From: Stemphylium vesicarium
Taxonomy: Eukaryota; Ascomycota; Dothideomycetes; Pleosporales; Pleosporaceae
Assembly (NCBI GenBank): GCA_004380135.1
Contig: QXCR01000008.1
Coordinates: forward strand, 248,001 to 312,000
Length of the DNA: 64,000 nucleotides
Reading direction: 5' to 3'
The notes under the pieces were generated by a model, which worked only from the letters and a program-made list of their open reading frames with translations, had not been told where the DNA came from and did no database searches. Made by a program: the position numbers and the translations under genes. Position 1 is the stretch's first letter; each line of letters starts with the position of its first letter. Below are positions 38,569-48,308 of this stretch, piece after piece.

Positions 38569-38792
38569 CGTGAGGATTATATATAACTTCAACCAACCGC
38601 TTTCCATTGACACATTGTGTCAATTTACTTTTGCCGTGTCTTTATATTTTCGCAATTCTACCTTGTGGGCTCAGATCATCAGTCACGTCAAGCGTGGTGG
38701 GTGGTCCCGTATGCAAAAACAGAGCGTCCACGTCGTGAATTCATTGTATTCACGAATCCTGGCAACAGGCAAAAATAATTAGTGGTTTATTG

Positions 38793-38891
38793 CGACACCT
38801 GTGTGATTCGAACACACGCTCCCGAAGGAACTGGCTAACTTTCCCACAAGGGACTAGCAGGCCAGCGCGTTAACCACTCCGCCAAAGTGCC
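38793..38891 (-). tRNA. tRNA-Ser (anticodon GCT) with 18-base intron
   Basis: Read on the minus strand, GGCACTT at 38891-38885 pairs with AGGTGTC at 38800-38794, with two G-U pairs. The discriminator base is G (38793), as expected for serine. The D arm is GCG...CGC. The anticodon stem CTGGC/GCCAG encloses GCT at 38858-38856 and an 18-base intron at 38854-38837, placed after the base 3' of the anticodon, the standard site. A long variable arm (TCC-TTCG-GGA) marks a serine tRNA. The T arm is GTGTG-TTCGAAT-CACAC. CCA is not encoded. The mature length is 81 bases before CCA. Confidence 0.95.
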
Positions 38892-39274
38892 AGAGGATTT
38901 GAAGATAACGAATGTTAGTAATATATAATGAGAAATACGTGCCCTGACCACCCGCCGGAAAAATTACTGAGCAGTTGGACAATTAGTGAATTGCGGTGAC
39001 GTTATCGGTCGCCAGTAGGATAACAATACCCGCAAGTGTACCACGGAAGTGGGGCGAGTCGTCACTAGCAAGAGCTACCCCACTAGAGCACCCGACGGGG
39101 TCAGCCTTGCTCAAGTACCCGCGGACTTCATTCCGCCGCTACGCTATCTGGGCACCTAACACTCACTCCTTTAAAGTCCGCAAATCACCCTCTTCTCAAC
39201 TTCTTCTTACATTCTTCACACCATCACTCAATTCCATTTAATTGTCCGTTGTTTCAACAGCCGTTGCATCAAAC
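38892..39274. other. Intergenic region upstream of TMA17-like gene
   Basis: This contains the upstream flank of the tRNA-Ser gene and the CT-rich leader of the TMA17-like gene (about 39160-39270). Nothing else is recognised. Confidence 0.45.
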
Positions 39275-39658
39275 ATGTCCGCCAACGCGCAACCCATCAC
39301 ATACGTAAGCTTTGCAGAAGCGATCCAAGACCTGCCCGTGGATGTGCTCTACGCAAAGTACTCCGAGATCACCAACCAACTTAACAACCTCTTGACGACC
39401 AATGCCCAACTTGAACAGTTTGCCAAAATCTACGACGACAAGGAGTGCGACGATGCGCTGATGGAGAACAAGGAGGTCATCAAACGATTCGAGGAGAGGA
39501 AAGATGCGATCAAGTTTGAGGTGAGGGACGTGAGGGGACTCCCGTGGCGACCCAGAGAAGACGAGGACCGGTATGAACCGACAAGCCGAGGGTCGCGTCG
39601 AGGACAACGGAATGGCCGTGGAAGGCGGGGCGAGGAAGAAGGTGGCGTCTATCTTTGA
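39275..39658 (+). CDS. Small coiled-coil protein, TMA17/ADC17-like
   Basis: A single exon of 127 aa. The start is the ATG in AAAC-ATG-TCC; codons upstream remain open only to a TTG. Two helices are visible: one of the type LPVDVLYAKYSEITNQLNNLL followed by NAQLEQFAK, and a second with ENKEVIKRFEERKDAIKFEV. That two-helix layout, with N-x-x-L and ENxxVxxxxER blocks, resembles yeast Tma17 (Adc17), a ribosome-associated protein and proteasome-assembly chaperone for the Rpt6-Rpt3 step. The C-terminus is arginine- and glycine-rich (RGSRRGQRNGRGRRG), unlike yeast, and may bind RNA. The family call rests on a short pattern and is tentative. Confidence 0.7.
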   Translation: MSANAQPITYVSFAEAIQDLPVDVLYAKYSEITNQLNNLLTTNAQLEQFAKIYDDKECDDALMENKEVIKRFEERKDAIKFEVRDVRGLPWRPREDEDRYEPTSRGSRRGQRNGRGRRGEEEGGVYL

Positions 39659-40167
39659 GATTACGGCGAGGTACAAAGCGATCTAATCCAATCAATAGGA
39701 TCAAGGGGATTTTTCGGGATGAAGCAGCGCGACATGCGACCGAGCACAGTTTACACATGAGCATGTCTACGCGCTCATTACGGTGCGCATTGCTCATGCA
39801 GGCATAGTGTTTGGCAGATCCTTGAGAGCGGCATCGACATACTATCAGTGTGTCGCAAGACGGAGTTACCTGTACATGTTTTTTTGTTGTCTTGACTTTA
39901 CGACTGATGGCGCTATGCCAGACGGTGTTTAATCCCGCGGGGACGATGTGTCCAGGAATGTGAAAAATATCACTCATCATGTTGAAAACCGTCCTATTTG
40001 GCGTGGGCTAGAATCGATTCCAATGACACTATGTGCGGCATTCGACTCCGAGACAGCTAAAAAGATCACGCTTGGCTAGACTGATTCGACTGATGTTGCG
40101 ATAACCGCCACGAACCATGACCGCCTCATTAGTACGGCGATCTAGTTCAAATGTCGTCTACTCTCCA

Positions 40168-40390
40168 CGCTATCCGCCGATAGCCCGTCGGGCCTCAGCC
40201 GGTTTCCCACGTGTACACGACCACCACGTGCGTTAGCTCTATAACAAAGTTTGAGATCAGTCCGAGCTGGAATAGTCGCAGCAATAGGAGCTATGTTTAC
40301 CATGCTATTTGTCGATAACCGTCTGACCGCAGCCGGCACTCCCACGTGTACACGACCACCACGTGCGTTAGTTCTACAATAAAGTTCGAG
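40168..40390. repeat. Direct repeat, two 88-base copies with CACGTG boxes
   Basis: Copies at 40168-40255 and 40303-40390 are 135 bases apart. The central 30 or so bases, starting CCCACGTGTACACGACCACC, are identical and include two CACGT(G) boxes. The flanks differ mainly by C/T and G/A changes. Confidence 0.8.
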
Positions 40391-40469
40391 CTACCATGCT
40401 CGTTTTTGATCCAGTCCCGCCATCGCCCGACATGACTTTTCATGCCCCCGTGTCTGCCATAGCCTTTGC

Positions 40470-40490
40470 GGAACCGCAATTAGCGGTTCC
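40470..40490. repeat. Perfect stem-loop
   Basis: GGAACCGC and its reverse complement GCGGTTCC are separated by five bases (AATTA). There is no T-tract after it and no gene next to it, so it is not called a terminator. Confidence 0.6.
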
Positions 40491-41702
40491 TATTCATGCC
40501 GGTCTAGTCACGAATGATTCGATGGGTGCAGCGTTGACCGCAAAACACATTTCCTCCTAACCTAGCTGGTACAGTATGGGCTTTCGAGCTTTTTTCTTTG
40601 TGTCAGAGGTCTGACGGAGTTCTCCGCACGCGAGCCCACAACAAATACAACAACACCCCATGGGGCCGATCCTCGGCACCAGATGCTTTTCCCCCCAAGG
40701 CCATAGGGATTCTTTCTTGGCGAAGGGTTCCGCTCTTGTTCTGGGCGCCCAGAGCTACGTCTGCGATGTTCAATGCTCGGTGTGGAGCAAAATGGATATA
40801 GAAACTCACCTTCCTCTCCAGGCGGCTTTTGGTATTCACGGCTACAAGCACCCACTATACCATGGCTGGAAGGCGTATGGATGTTTTTTGCAGCACGCCA
40901 TCCATGGCATCACGTGCCTGTGATAAGCTAGAGGCTTCAATGGTTCCAGCGGATCAACTATGCAACGCAAAATGCACAACCAGAGTTCGAATAATTGCTG
41001 CACGGGACCTGCTGCTGCCTGGCAATGGTCGGACACAGGTGGCTTCTCCAGTTGTTGGGGGCGCATTTGCCATATATGCCAACATTCCATGAGGGCCGTT
41101 GTACCTTCAGTCTTCTGAGCGGTGGTATTTCTAGGACAACAGTCGCGCTGGACGCGCAAGTGGCACTGAAAGGAGACATTGAGCCGCACATCTACCGATG
41201 CTGGGTCAGCCGAGTAGGTCAGGTACGTTGGCAGAGTTCTAATTTGACTTGGCGGATAGTATTGCTCGTGCTCAAGACGACATTGCTACCGCTAATGTTA
41301 ATCTCTGCGGGCGAAGAATTTCCACGAGTCGATCTGGAAGCTGACCCTCCCAGCCTTGTTTTCTACCCGTCCAGATGAACGTCGGTCAGTGACTGCGCCC
41401 GGTCTGCTCGGCGGTCAAGTCCTCTCCCAGCCCGGGGCGTCTTGCATCGGGTTTAATCGCCTATGCGCGATCATGGAGCTCGCCTTCGGCTCCTTCACTG
41501 ACTCTGCGGTAGCTACCTGCAGCACTGGAACGTCACCACAGAACTTGCCCCGATTACCGCAACCAGAAGGCTCGAAATCCATTGACGCAGTTCTAATCTC
41601 TCCGTCATGACTGTCAATGCGCCGCAGCATAAGCAATGCCAACTTCAACTTCGCTAAGCTCCCGTCTTGTCATCCTAGGATCGGTCCAAACACTCGTTCT
41701 CC

Positions 41703-41740
41703 ACTGGTGGCACTTCTGTGCCACTGTCACGTCCACCAGT
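41703..41740. repeat. Nested hairpin
   Basis: An outer inverted repeat ACTGGTGG/CCACCAGT (41703-41710 and 41733-41740) encloses an inner stem GTGGCAC-TTCT-GTGCCAC. The two stems share bases, so alternative foldings are possible. Confidence 0.6.
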
Positions 41741-41769
41741 CCACTGTTACCCTTGTTTCTAGACTTCGC

Positions 41770-41861
41770 CCACCGGGTGTTTCAAGGTGTTTTGATGTTT
41801 TGGTCTAGCGCGCACTAGACTCCAATGGGAGCCGACATGGGTTTTGGTAAACACCCGGTGG
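41770..41861. repeat. 92-base segment with 13-base terminal inverted repeats
   Basis: CCACCGGGTGTTT at 41770-41782 and its exact reverse complement at 41849-41861 bound a 92-base segment. A further stem GTCTAG/CTAGAC lies near the centre. The layout is that of a very short MITE-like or cruciform element; target-site duplications are not obvious. Confidence 0.6.
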
Positions 41862-42411
41862 TAGTTCTTGTATCACAAAGCTCGCTGCCACTCACTATTG
41901 AGGAAATACCACCGAGACTCACGGCCAGCAATCAACGCAATTGCAAGCCCTATTGTCGCAGAAAAGTTTCGAAACAACGCCATTTTAGAATGCTGTCATC
42001 GTGACTACAGCGCAAGAAGAGTTGACGTTGGATTAAACTTACCAAGACCCAGCGATCATGTCAGTAGCCGGCGCAAATGCCTGCATCAGGATTTAAGCAT
42101 TTACTGACCAAGCCCTGTCTCATGCGGCAAAGGGCCCCCTTTGCCGGGCGTCCCCCGCATTACGGAGAATTCTAGTCCGTGCAGTCGTGCAGTTTCCCTT
42201 GAAACATCATGTCATTTAATATACCCACAACAACGGATTAATATACTATACCAGAAGCAGACGCATGATGTGGATGATCAATTTCCAACACTCGAAAGAG
42301 CTATGACACTGAGGCAAATCTGAATGGTCCAGATGGCAAGATGCCATGTGGGCTGCAATGGATGTGAACTGTGCTTTCTGTAGGCGGTAAGTCCGATATG
42401 ATCGCTGGAGG

Positions 42412-42417
42412 TATAAG
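42412..42417 (+). promoter_or_regulatory. TATA box of the GH62 gene
   Basis: TATAAG in a GTATAAGTA context lies 97 bases before the GH62 ATG at 42509. It is followed by an A/C/T-rich leader with a final ACAAAC-ATG context. The same core precedes the pectate lyase gene. Confidence 0.5.
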
Positions 42418-42508
42418 TATCTTGTAGATGCCCTGCTGGAAAGACTCATCCCACTACACATCCACTACACTCTTTACTACCTTCAATTCAAATATCCAAA
42501 CAACAAAC

Positions 42509-43489
42509 ATGCGTTTCATTCCCACCGACCTCAGTCTTCCCGCGGCTGCCATCGCTTTGTTGGCATCCACTGCTTCAGCCCAGAGCTGCAAGCTCCCTAC
42601 CAGCTACAAGTGGACCTCGTCTCAAGCTCTCGCCAACCCCAAGGCTGGATGGGCCAACCTCAAGGACTTCACCATTTCGCAATACAACGGCAAGCACCTC
42701 GTCTACGCCACCAACCACGACACCGGCAGCAACTATGGCTCCATGAACTTTGGTCTCTTCGGCAGCTTCAACGAGATGTCCTCTGCCTCGCAGAACGGCA
42801 TGAGCTTCACTGCCGTCGCCCCCACCCTGTTCTACTTTGCTCCCAAGAAGGTTTGGGTCATGGCATACCAGTGGGGACCCACCACCTTCTCTTACAGGAC
42901 CACCACCGACCCTAGCAATGCCAAGAGCTGGGGCGCCGCCCAGCCTCTCTTCACCGGCAAGATCACTGGCAGCGACACTGGTGCTATTGACCAGACCGTC
43001 ATCGGTGACAGCAAGAACATGTACTTGTTCTTCGCCGGCGACAACGGCAAGATCTACCGCGCCAGCATGCCCATTGGCAACTTCCCCGGCAACTTCGGCA
43101 CCGCCTCCACCGTCGTCATGAGCGACACCAAGGCCAACCTCTTCGAGGCCGTCCAGGTCTACACCGTCAAGGGCGGCGGCTACCTCATGATTGTTGAGGC
43201 CATGGGCTCCGGCGGTCGCTACTTCCGCTCCTTCACTGCTTCCAGCCTCGACGGCAACTGGACCCCCAACGCCGCCTCCGAGCAGAACCCCTTCGCCGGC
43301 AAGGCTAACAGCGGTGCCACCTGGACCAACGACATCTCCCATGGTGATCTTGTCAAGGTTAATAACGACCAGACTATGACTGTCGACCCTTGCAACCTGC
43401 AGCTGTTGTACCAGGGCCGCAACCCCAACGCGGGTGGTGACTACGACCGCCTTCCCTACAGGCCTGGTCTCCTTACCCTCAAGAAGTAG
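42509..43489 (+). CDS. Secreted alpha-L-arabinofuranosidase, GH62 family
   Basis: An intronless gene of 326 aa. The start is MRFIPTD; the frame is open to 42428 but upstream codons lie in the leader, beyond the TATA box. Residues 1-25 are a signal peptide ending ASA. The mature protein is a single GH62 five-bladed propeller: CKLPTSYKWTSSQAL at the start, WANLKDFTISQYNGKHLVYAT, APTLFYFAPKKVWVMAYQWG, GAIDQTVIGDSKNMYLFFAGDNGKIYRA, LFEAVQVYTVKGGGYLMIVEA and PYRPGLLTL at the end. These are the characteristic family blocks. No carbohydrate-binding module is attached. GH62 enzymes release arabinofuranose side chains from arabinoxylan outside the cell. Base use is strongly biased to C in the third position, as in highly expressed genes. 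Confidence 0.95.
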   Translation: MRFIPTDLSLPAAAIALLASTASAQSCKLPTSYKWTSSQALANPKAGWANLKDFTISQYNGKHLVYATNHDTGSNYGSMNFGLFGSFNEMSSASQNGMSFTAVAPTLFYFAPKKVWVMAYQWGPTTFSYRTTTDPSNAKSWGAAQPLFTGKITGSDTGAIDQTVIGDSKNMYLFFAGDNGKIYRASMPIGNFPGNFGTASTVVMSDTKANLFEAVQVYTVKGGGYLMIVEAMGSGGRYFRSFTASSLDGNWTPNAASEQNPFAGKANSGATWTNDISHGDLVKVNNDQTMTVDPCNLQLLYQGRNPNAGGDYDRLPYRPGLLTLKK

Positions 43490-43718
43490 AGTACTTCACC
43501 GGGGTCACAGGCTTCTGGCAAAGCTTCATTCGTTGTAAATAAACTTTTGTGTTGGAGAGAGTGTACATAGAAAGGGGGTTGGTTGTGGTGGAAATTCGTT
43601 TTTCTTCTTTTTGCAAGTCCGTTTTTGGGGCTCTAGCTATCAAACAAATGTATGCGCAGGGTATCAATTGATCCCTACTTCCATATTCCAGTGTCAACTA
43701 TCTAGAATTGATTGGTGA

Positions 43719-45992
43719 TTATTTTGTGAAACATGCTCCTATAGCCTCCCGACCTTTTGAAAGTCCTTTGAGGAAAGCTTCTTCCCGCTGTTCATGCTGA
43801 TAAATCTCATCCCTGCACACCTCTAGAGCCTTTCTCTCTCGGTCTGCAATCTCTTGTAGAACGCATCGACTCTTCTTAGCAAGGAGATTGACATGCTCTC
43901 CAGCCTGTGCGACTGCTTCGTGTACTTCCATAAAAGCCCAAGCCATGCCCACGAGTAAATCCCGGTGTATGCGCCAGCCCATACTGACCCATATCATCCA
44001 CTCTGAGAAAGCAACCGACTCAGAATTACCCAAGGCGCATACCGCCCCTAGATTAGGTGGCTGTCCAATACCCGCATTGCGGCACACTTCCAATCCTAGC
44101 TCGACGATGCCAACGGCCTGGCCATCATCAGTTCGACGAACCTCATCCATTCCTGCGACACCTGGACCTTCAATGCTGAAGCCTGTCTGAGCGCGGAGGA
44201 CGCGAACAATAGCAGAGCCAAAAGTGTCAGCAGCACGTACGGGTACCGCCGGTAGTGCTTCGAGAAGGGTCAGCGAAGTGAACCACAGCGGGAGGAAGTT
44301 GGCTAGATCCAATCTTTTTAGATCAAGCCTGGGCGCATTGCCGATCATTACATCGCTCAACGTTTGTGGTAGAGATGCGATGATAGGCTCGGGTGTGCCT
44401 AAAACCGGGTAATGGGTAAGGATATCCCTTTTCTCATGCGGCTCGACCGTATCATCGGAGATTTGTCCGGTGAATTGCATGTAAACATCCGAATTTGGGC
44501 CTAGAGCTGAAGCGGATGACCCAAGCTCATCAATCCAGGCTTTAACGACGTTCACTTCTTTCTCTGTGAATGAACCAAACATCTTGCCCTCCCAAGACAG
44601 CTCCTTAATCAGTCTACTCTTGTCGCTAATGCCTTTCACGACCCATGGCTTACAATTTCCGAGGTCTTGCAGAAACTCTTGTTGCCATCGCACATCCTTG
44701 AAGGCGACCGGTTCTAGCCAATCCACTAGAGAGCGTCTTCCGATTTTCAGGCGACTGTTGCAATGGATCTTATGAGCAACGGGACTTTTTGCAGTAAAGA
44801 TACCAATCAGTTCTGCTTCTGTAGCGGTACGAGGAAATGGCCCCTCACTTTTCGTCTTTTGTGATGGACTTTCAGGTGTCGTAGGCAAGCCTTCGGCGAG
44901 GATGTAGCCAGCTTGTACTCGTCTCCAGGCTACGTGTGCAGCCTCCTCGCCCTCTTCTGCTGATACTAAGTCGATGTAACTAGCAACGGCAGCCGCAGCC
45001 ATGGCAGCATGGCCGGAATCTGCATTGTCGATTGAGATGTGCAGCTCAAAGTAGTATGGGTTCAGGCGGAGTTCGCGAAGCTCTTTGACCGTCTTTAGCA
45101 GATGAAGGGGTAGACTCTCGTAAGCCATATTGAACCCCAGAGCCTCGGGAAGAAAATCGTGAGGGAAAAGGGAGACGATGAGCTGTGCCAAAGCCGCTTC
45201 CCAGCAGCGCGTCTCCGTCAGACCATGGCGAGAATGAATGAAGTCTTTCGAATCGGCTGGGGGTAGATCGGCATCGATGTCATTCATCAGCTCCCGATAC
45301 ACATGCACATGGTTTTTTGCCAGATCGCCGTCGCCCAGCTCTTCTGACATCACCTGCCAGGCATTCTTGGTAATGTGGCGATATTTGAAAGGTGTGCTGA
45401 TCTTATTGATGTGCCCGAGCCATGCCCCATCAACGTATTTAACCGGAGCAGCTTGTTTTAACCACCATATTGCTTCTTCTTTGTCTCCGAACATCTCGTG
45501 CGGCCCTCCAGCGCTTCGGCGAGCGAGATACTCTTCCCATCGATTGGTAACGTCGACATCCTTATCTGCAAGGAAACGATCCAACCCGTCGCGCGAAAAG
45601 TGGTTCACGCTTAGGATTCCCTCGTTTGGATCTTGGGTCGCTTCGGTAATTGTCGAAGAAAACAAAGTGAGGAGCAGCTCGCGGCACTCGGGGAGAATCT
45701 CGGGGTAGTATTCCAGATTGTGTAGCTTGTGGTAGAGGTCTTTGAGCTTCGCTAGGCTTTCATCGGCGGAACCATCAACAGAGGGACTAAGAGCATCTCC
45801 TGAACTACTGTCTGGGAGCAGTGATTTGGTGTCTCTTACAACGGCTCTGGCCGGACTACTTGGCGTTTCGAGATCCTTCTTCCTGGACTGCCTCCATTGT
45901 ACTCCCTTCGCTAAGCGATTCCTGACTTCACTGTAGGCAATGACCGCTAGGAAAGCAATCAATACGGCTGTAGTGGTTGGAAGGATATACAT
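43719..45992 (-). CDS. Membrane-anchored heme-oxygenase-like iron protein (HDO type)
   Basis: An intronless gene of 757 aa. Residues 4-20 are a hydrophobic anchor, followed by a basic segment (RNRLAKGVQWRQSRKK) and a disordered linker to about 80. The central domain (about 170-345) has the blocks of the iron-containing redox enzyme family with a heme-oxygenase-like fold. SEELGDGDLAKNHVHVYRELM (about 216-236) carries Glu and His candidates. FELHISIDNADSGHAAMA (315-332) places E316, H318, D322, D325 and H328 as the other likely iron ligands. Relatives of this fold (HDO proteins) use two irons for oxidative cleavage, decarboxylation or N-oxygenation. The remaining 400 residues are a second region I cannot name, ending in a charged helix. 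The substrate is unknown. It is divergent from the methyltransferase gene at 46793. Confidence 0.8.
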   Translation of the reverse strand: MYILPTTTAVLIAFLAVIAYSEVRNRLAKGVQWRQSRKKDLETPSSPARAVVRDTKSLLPDSSSGDALSPSVDGSADESLAKLKDLYHKLHNLEYYPEILPECRELLLTLFSSTITEATQDPNEGILSVNHFSRDGLDRFLADKDVDVTNRWEEYLARRSAGGPHEMFGDKEEAIWWLKQAAPVKYVDGAWLGHINKISTPFKYRHITKNAWQVMSEELGDGDLAKNHVHVYRELMNDIDADLPPADSKDFIHSRHGLTETRCWEAALAQLIVSLFPHDFLPEALGFNMAYESLPLHLLKTVKELRELRLNPYYFELHISIDNADSGHAAMAAAAVASYIDLVSAEEGEEAAHVAWRRVQAGYILAEGLPTTPESPSQKTKSEGPFPRTATEAELIGIFTAKSPVAHKIHCNSRLKIGRRSLVDWLEPVAFKDVRWQQEFLQDLGNCKPWVVKGISDKSRLIKELSWEGKMFGSFTEKEVNVVKAWIDELGSSASALGPNSDVYMQFTGQISDDTVEPHEKRDILTHYPVLGTPEPIIASLPQTLSDVMIGNAPRLDLKRLDLANFLPLWFTSLTLLEALPAVPVRAADTFGSAIVRVLRAQTGFSIEGPGVAGMDEVRRTDDGQAVGIVELGLEVCRNAGIGQPPNLGAVCALGNSESVAFSEWMIWVSMGWRIHRDLLVGMAWAFMEVHEAVAQAGEHVNLLAKKSRCVLQEIADRERKALEVCRDEIYQHEQREEAFLKGLSKGREAIGACFTK

Positions 45993-46792
45993 TCTGACGT
46001 GTGGGTGTTGTGCGAGTGAATTGTGTGAAGGTAAAGGCGAGAGTCTGTGTTAGCCATTGGGGAGTAGTCGCGTTTTGATTGCGATTGACGCAACTGTGGC
46101 AAACCAGCTACCTGCAAACGGATATTTTGAACAAATCATGGTGACGATGGGGACGGTGCGCATGTGGGTGGTACCTGGCGTGTCAATGTCATCGCCCTAA
46201 ACTTGGCGGACCCATGGGCAATCCCGATGTCCATGACGAGATCTAGGGCTAACCCGTTTGTGGTTAGTGCTGTGCACCCCGCAACGCGAACACTTCGCGT
46301 CTCACCGGGACCATCGTGCGTACTAAGTCATAGACATGTTCACAGGCTATTCACGCCGTATCCGTTAAGTAATAAAATATTCCTCCTGTAGTTGTCACCC
46401 TTACTCGCGCCCTCTGCCAGGAACAACGAAGCGACGCGTTGTAGTTGCTCAGAATACTCCAAGGTGAGAGCGCCACTCCTTAGAGTGGCATACCATGAAC
46501 ATGGCTTAAACGCTGTGTTACAAGGGCGACAGGCTTTTGTATTCTATCAGTTTTCTTTCATGTTGCCTGTCTCATAATCAATTTTCTTTTGCGAAGCTAA
46601 GCCCGATCACGACATCAGCAAACTCCTTGTGGTGAGGCCATTACACGCAACGACGTCACATTGAGCCGCTGTCACTTTCCGCGGTAGGTGCAACACTTGG
46701 CATCCTTTTCCCAGGCCTGTCGTAGCCTCCTTCCATTGCAAAATATGTAATGAAGCTCCCCGCGGAAGGGCAAATGTCGCAAGCTGTTAACC
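45993..46792. promoter_or_regulatory. Divergent intergenic region (HDO / methyltransferase)
   Basis: These 800 bases separate two head-to-head genes and should hold both promoters. No gene and no clear operator-like symmetry was found. Confidence 0.45.
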
Positions 46793-47924
46793 ATGACCGA
46801 GATTACCGCATACGAAGCGCTCACACGCCATTTGGCTGAATCAAACTACGTCTTCATATGCCCCTCGCCAGAAAGCCAAGGCCGCGTGGTCCAGAGAAGA
46901 CGCTCAAATGTATCTACGCAAGATGCACAGAATGCGTACGATTTCTTTGGATGGAACCTACCATGCACAAGGTATAGTTGATTTATACTCTCCCGTGAAC
47001 GCACTTCATCATCAGCCATGCTAACTTCGTTTCAGAGAGGCACTCCGGTCTGTAATACCTGATGAGCTTTTCAACAGCCTCCACGAAGCATCAATTATCG
47101 TCTTGGACAAACACAAAGGCTACCGGTCTACAATTCGCGTCTCCAACTTCTACCTGCCCAACTTCCCGAATCACAATCCCGCCACCTCTTCGCTATATTA
47201 CATCCATTCGTCGTTTCCAGCATCGTCGGATTCAGTTTTCTTCGGCCCCGATACCTACCTCTTCGTTTCGTTCCTCCAAACTATACCCCGGCATCTCCCA
47301 CAAGTACCAATCTCGATCGTTGACGTGTGCTGCGGGTCTGGCGCAGGCGCAATACACATGGCCAGAGCCTACCCGAAGGCAGAAACGCTAGGTCTAGATT
47401 TGAATCCTGGCGCGTTGAGACTGGGAAAGGTCAACGCAAATTTGGCCGGGGCTGAAGTTGCTTTCTCTGAGTCAGATCTCTATAGTGAGATACCTTTCGA
47501 GATGATAGGCGAGATTGATGTGATTGTAAGCAATCCGCCATATATTGCTTCTAGCACCGACGGGAAAGATCTACCAATCTACGCAGACGGCGGCGCTGGA
47601 TTTGGTCTGGATATCTCTATACGTATCGTCGAACAGGGGGCTAAGGTCTTATCTCTGACCGGGGTCATTGCCATCTACACTGGTGTTGCAATACCTGTCA
47701 ATGATCCTGGGCACGACGCTTTTCTGGAAAGGCTAAAGCAAGTAGAAGGCGTTGAGCTTGTCGAATACTCAATACTGCATCCCGATATGTGGCCAGAAGA
47801 AATCGGGAAAGGCGCATATGTCGACGTGTGTAGGATACAAGTTGTGGGCGCAGTGCTGCGGCTCGACGCTGGGGCTCAAGGGTTGGCCGAGGCATACGCG
47901 TCTCGTATGAGATCTGCCATGTAA
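46793..47924 (+). CDS. HemK/PrmC-like SAM-dependent methyltransferase
   Basis: Exons 46793-46971 and 47036-47924 (64-base intron with GCTAAC) join to 355 aa. The C-terminal half is a Rossmann methyltransferase. SAM-binding motif I is DVCCGSGAGA (156-165), and LDLNPGAL (180-187) follows as the acidic loop. The active-site motif NPPY is at 226-229. FFGPDTYLF (128-136) takes the place of the RpDTE-type block seen before motif I in HemK proteins. NPPY enzymes methylate amide or amine nitrogen, such as the glutamine of release factors or adenine in DNA. The N-terminal half does not look like a standard PrmC domain, so the substrate may differ from release factors. No targeting signal is clear. I am sure of the fold, not of the target. 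Confidence 0.85.
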
Positions 47925-48308
47925 TGTAGCACACGTGGACAGCCATACTGGTATGCAGAGTAGTCGCATAGGTCACGATTAAGGTTCACCAGCAGTGCAC
48001 GCAGTGGAGTGTTGATCTTCATTTTTCTATGACCTGGGGTCACTACCCTTGGTAAGTAAAGTCGTACACAATGGCTCTCCAGGTATCCTCCACGTCAACT
48101 TCGCAATGTCCTCTTTTTGTGAGAGGAAGAGTTGAAATCTCTGAGATCGAGAGCACTCGCAACGTGGCCAGCGCTAGCCTCCTCAAATTCAGAACGCCCA
48201 AGATAAACCACGTTTCGCATCCCAATCCTTCAGGGTCTTCACATGTTGCATCTCCTCCACGTTCTAACCCTTCATCTCTTCCAGGTCCTCAACAGCAACA
48301 TGCTTCTC
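47925..48308. other. Convergent intergenic region
   Basis: These are the 3' flanks of the methyltransferase (+) and the small coiled-coil protein gene (-). A plus-strand frame at 48071-48379 has no support. Confidence 0.4.

Larger units (their letters stand above)
39659..42411. other. 2.7 kb repeat- and hairpin-bearing gene-free island
   Basis: No intact gene is supported. It holds an 88-base duplicated block (40168-40255 and 40303-40390), a short perfect stem-loop (40470-40490) and two hairpin-forming segments (41703-41740 and 41770-41861). A minus-strand frame at 40603-40851 reads smoothly and could be a relic of a dispersed element, but I cannot name it. Confidence 0.5.

Noticed and set aside
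40470..40490. Transcription terminator
   Set aside because: The stem-loop has no T-run and no adjacent gene, and intrinsic terminators are not used by fungal polymerase II.
42575..43342. 255-codon minus-strand frame
   Set aside because: Antisense shadow of the C-ending codons of the GH62 gene.
43719..47924. Secondary-metabolite cluster around the HDO enzyme and methyltransferase
   Set aside because: No PKS, NRPS, terpene or other core enzyme, transporter or regulator lies next to them.
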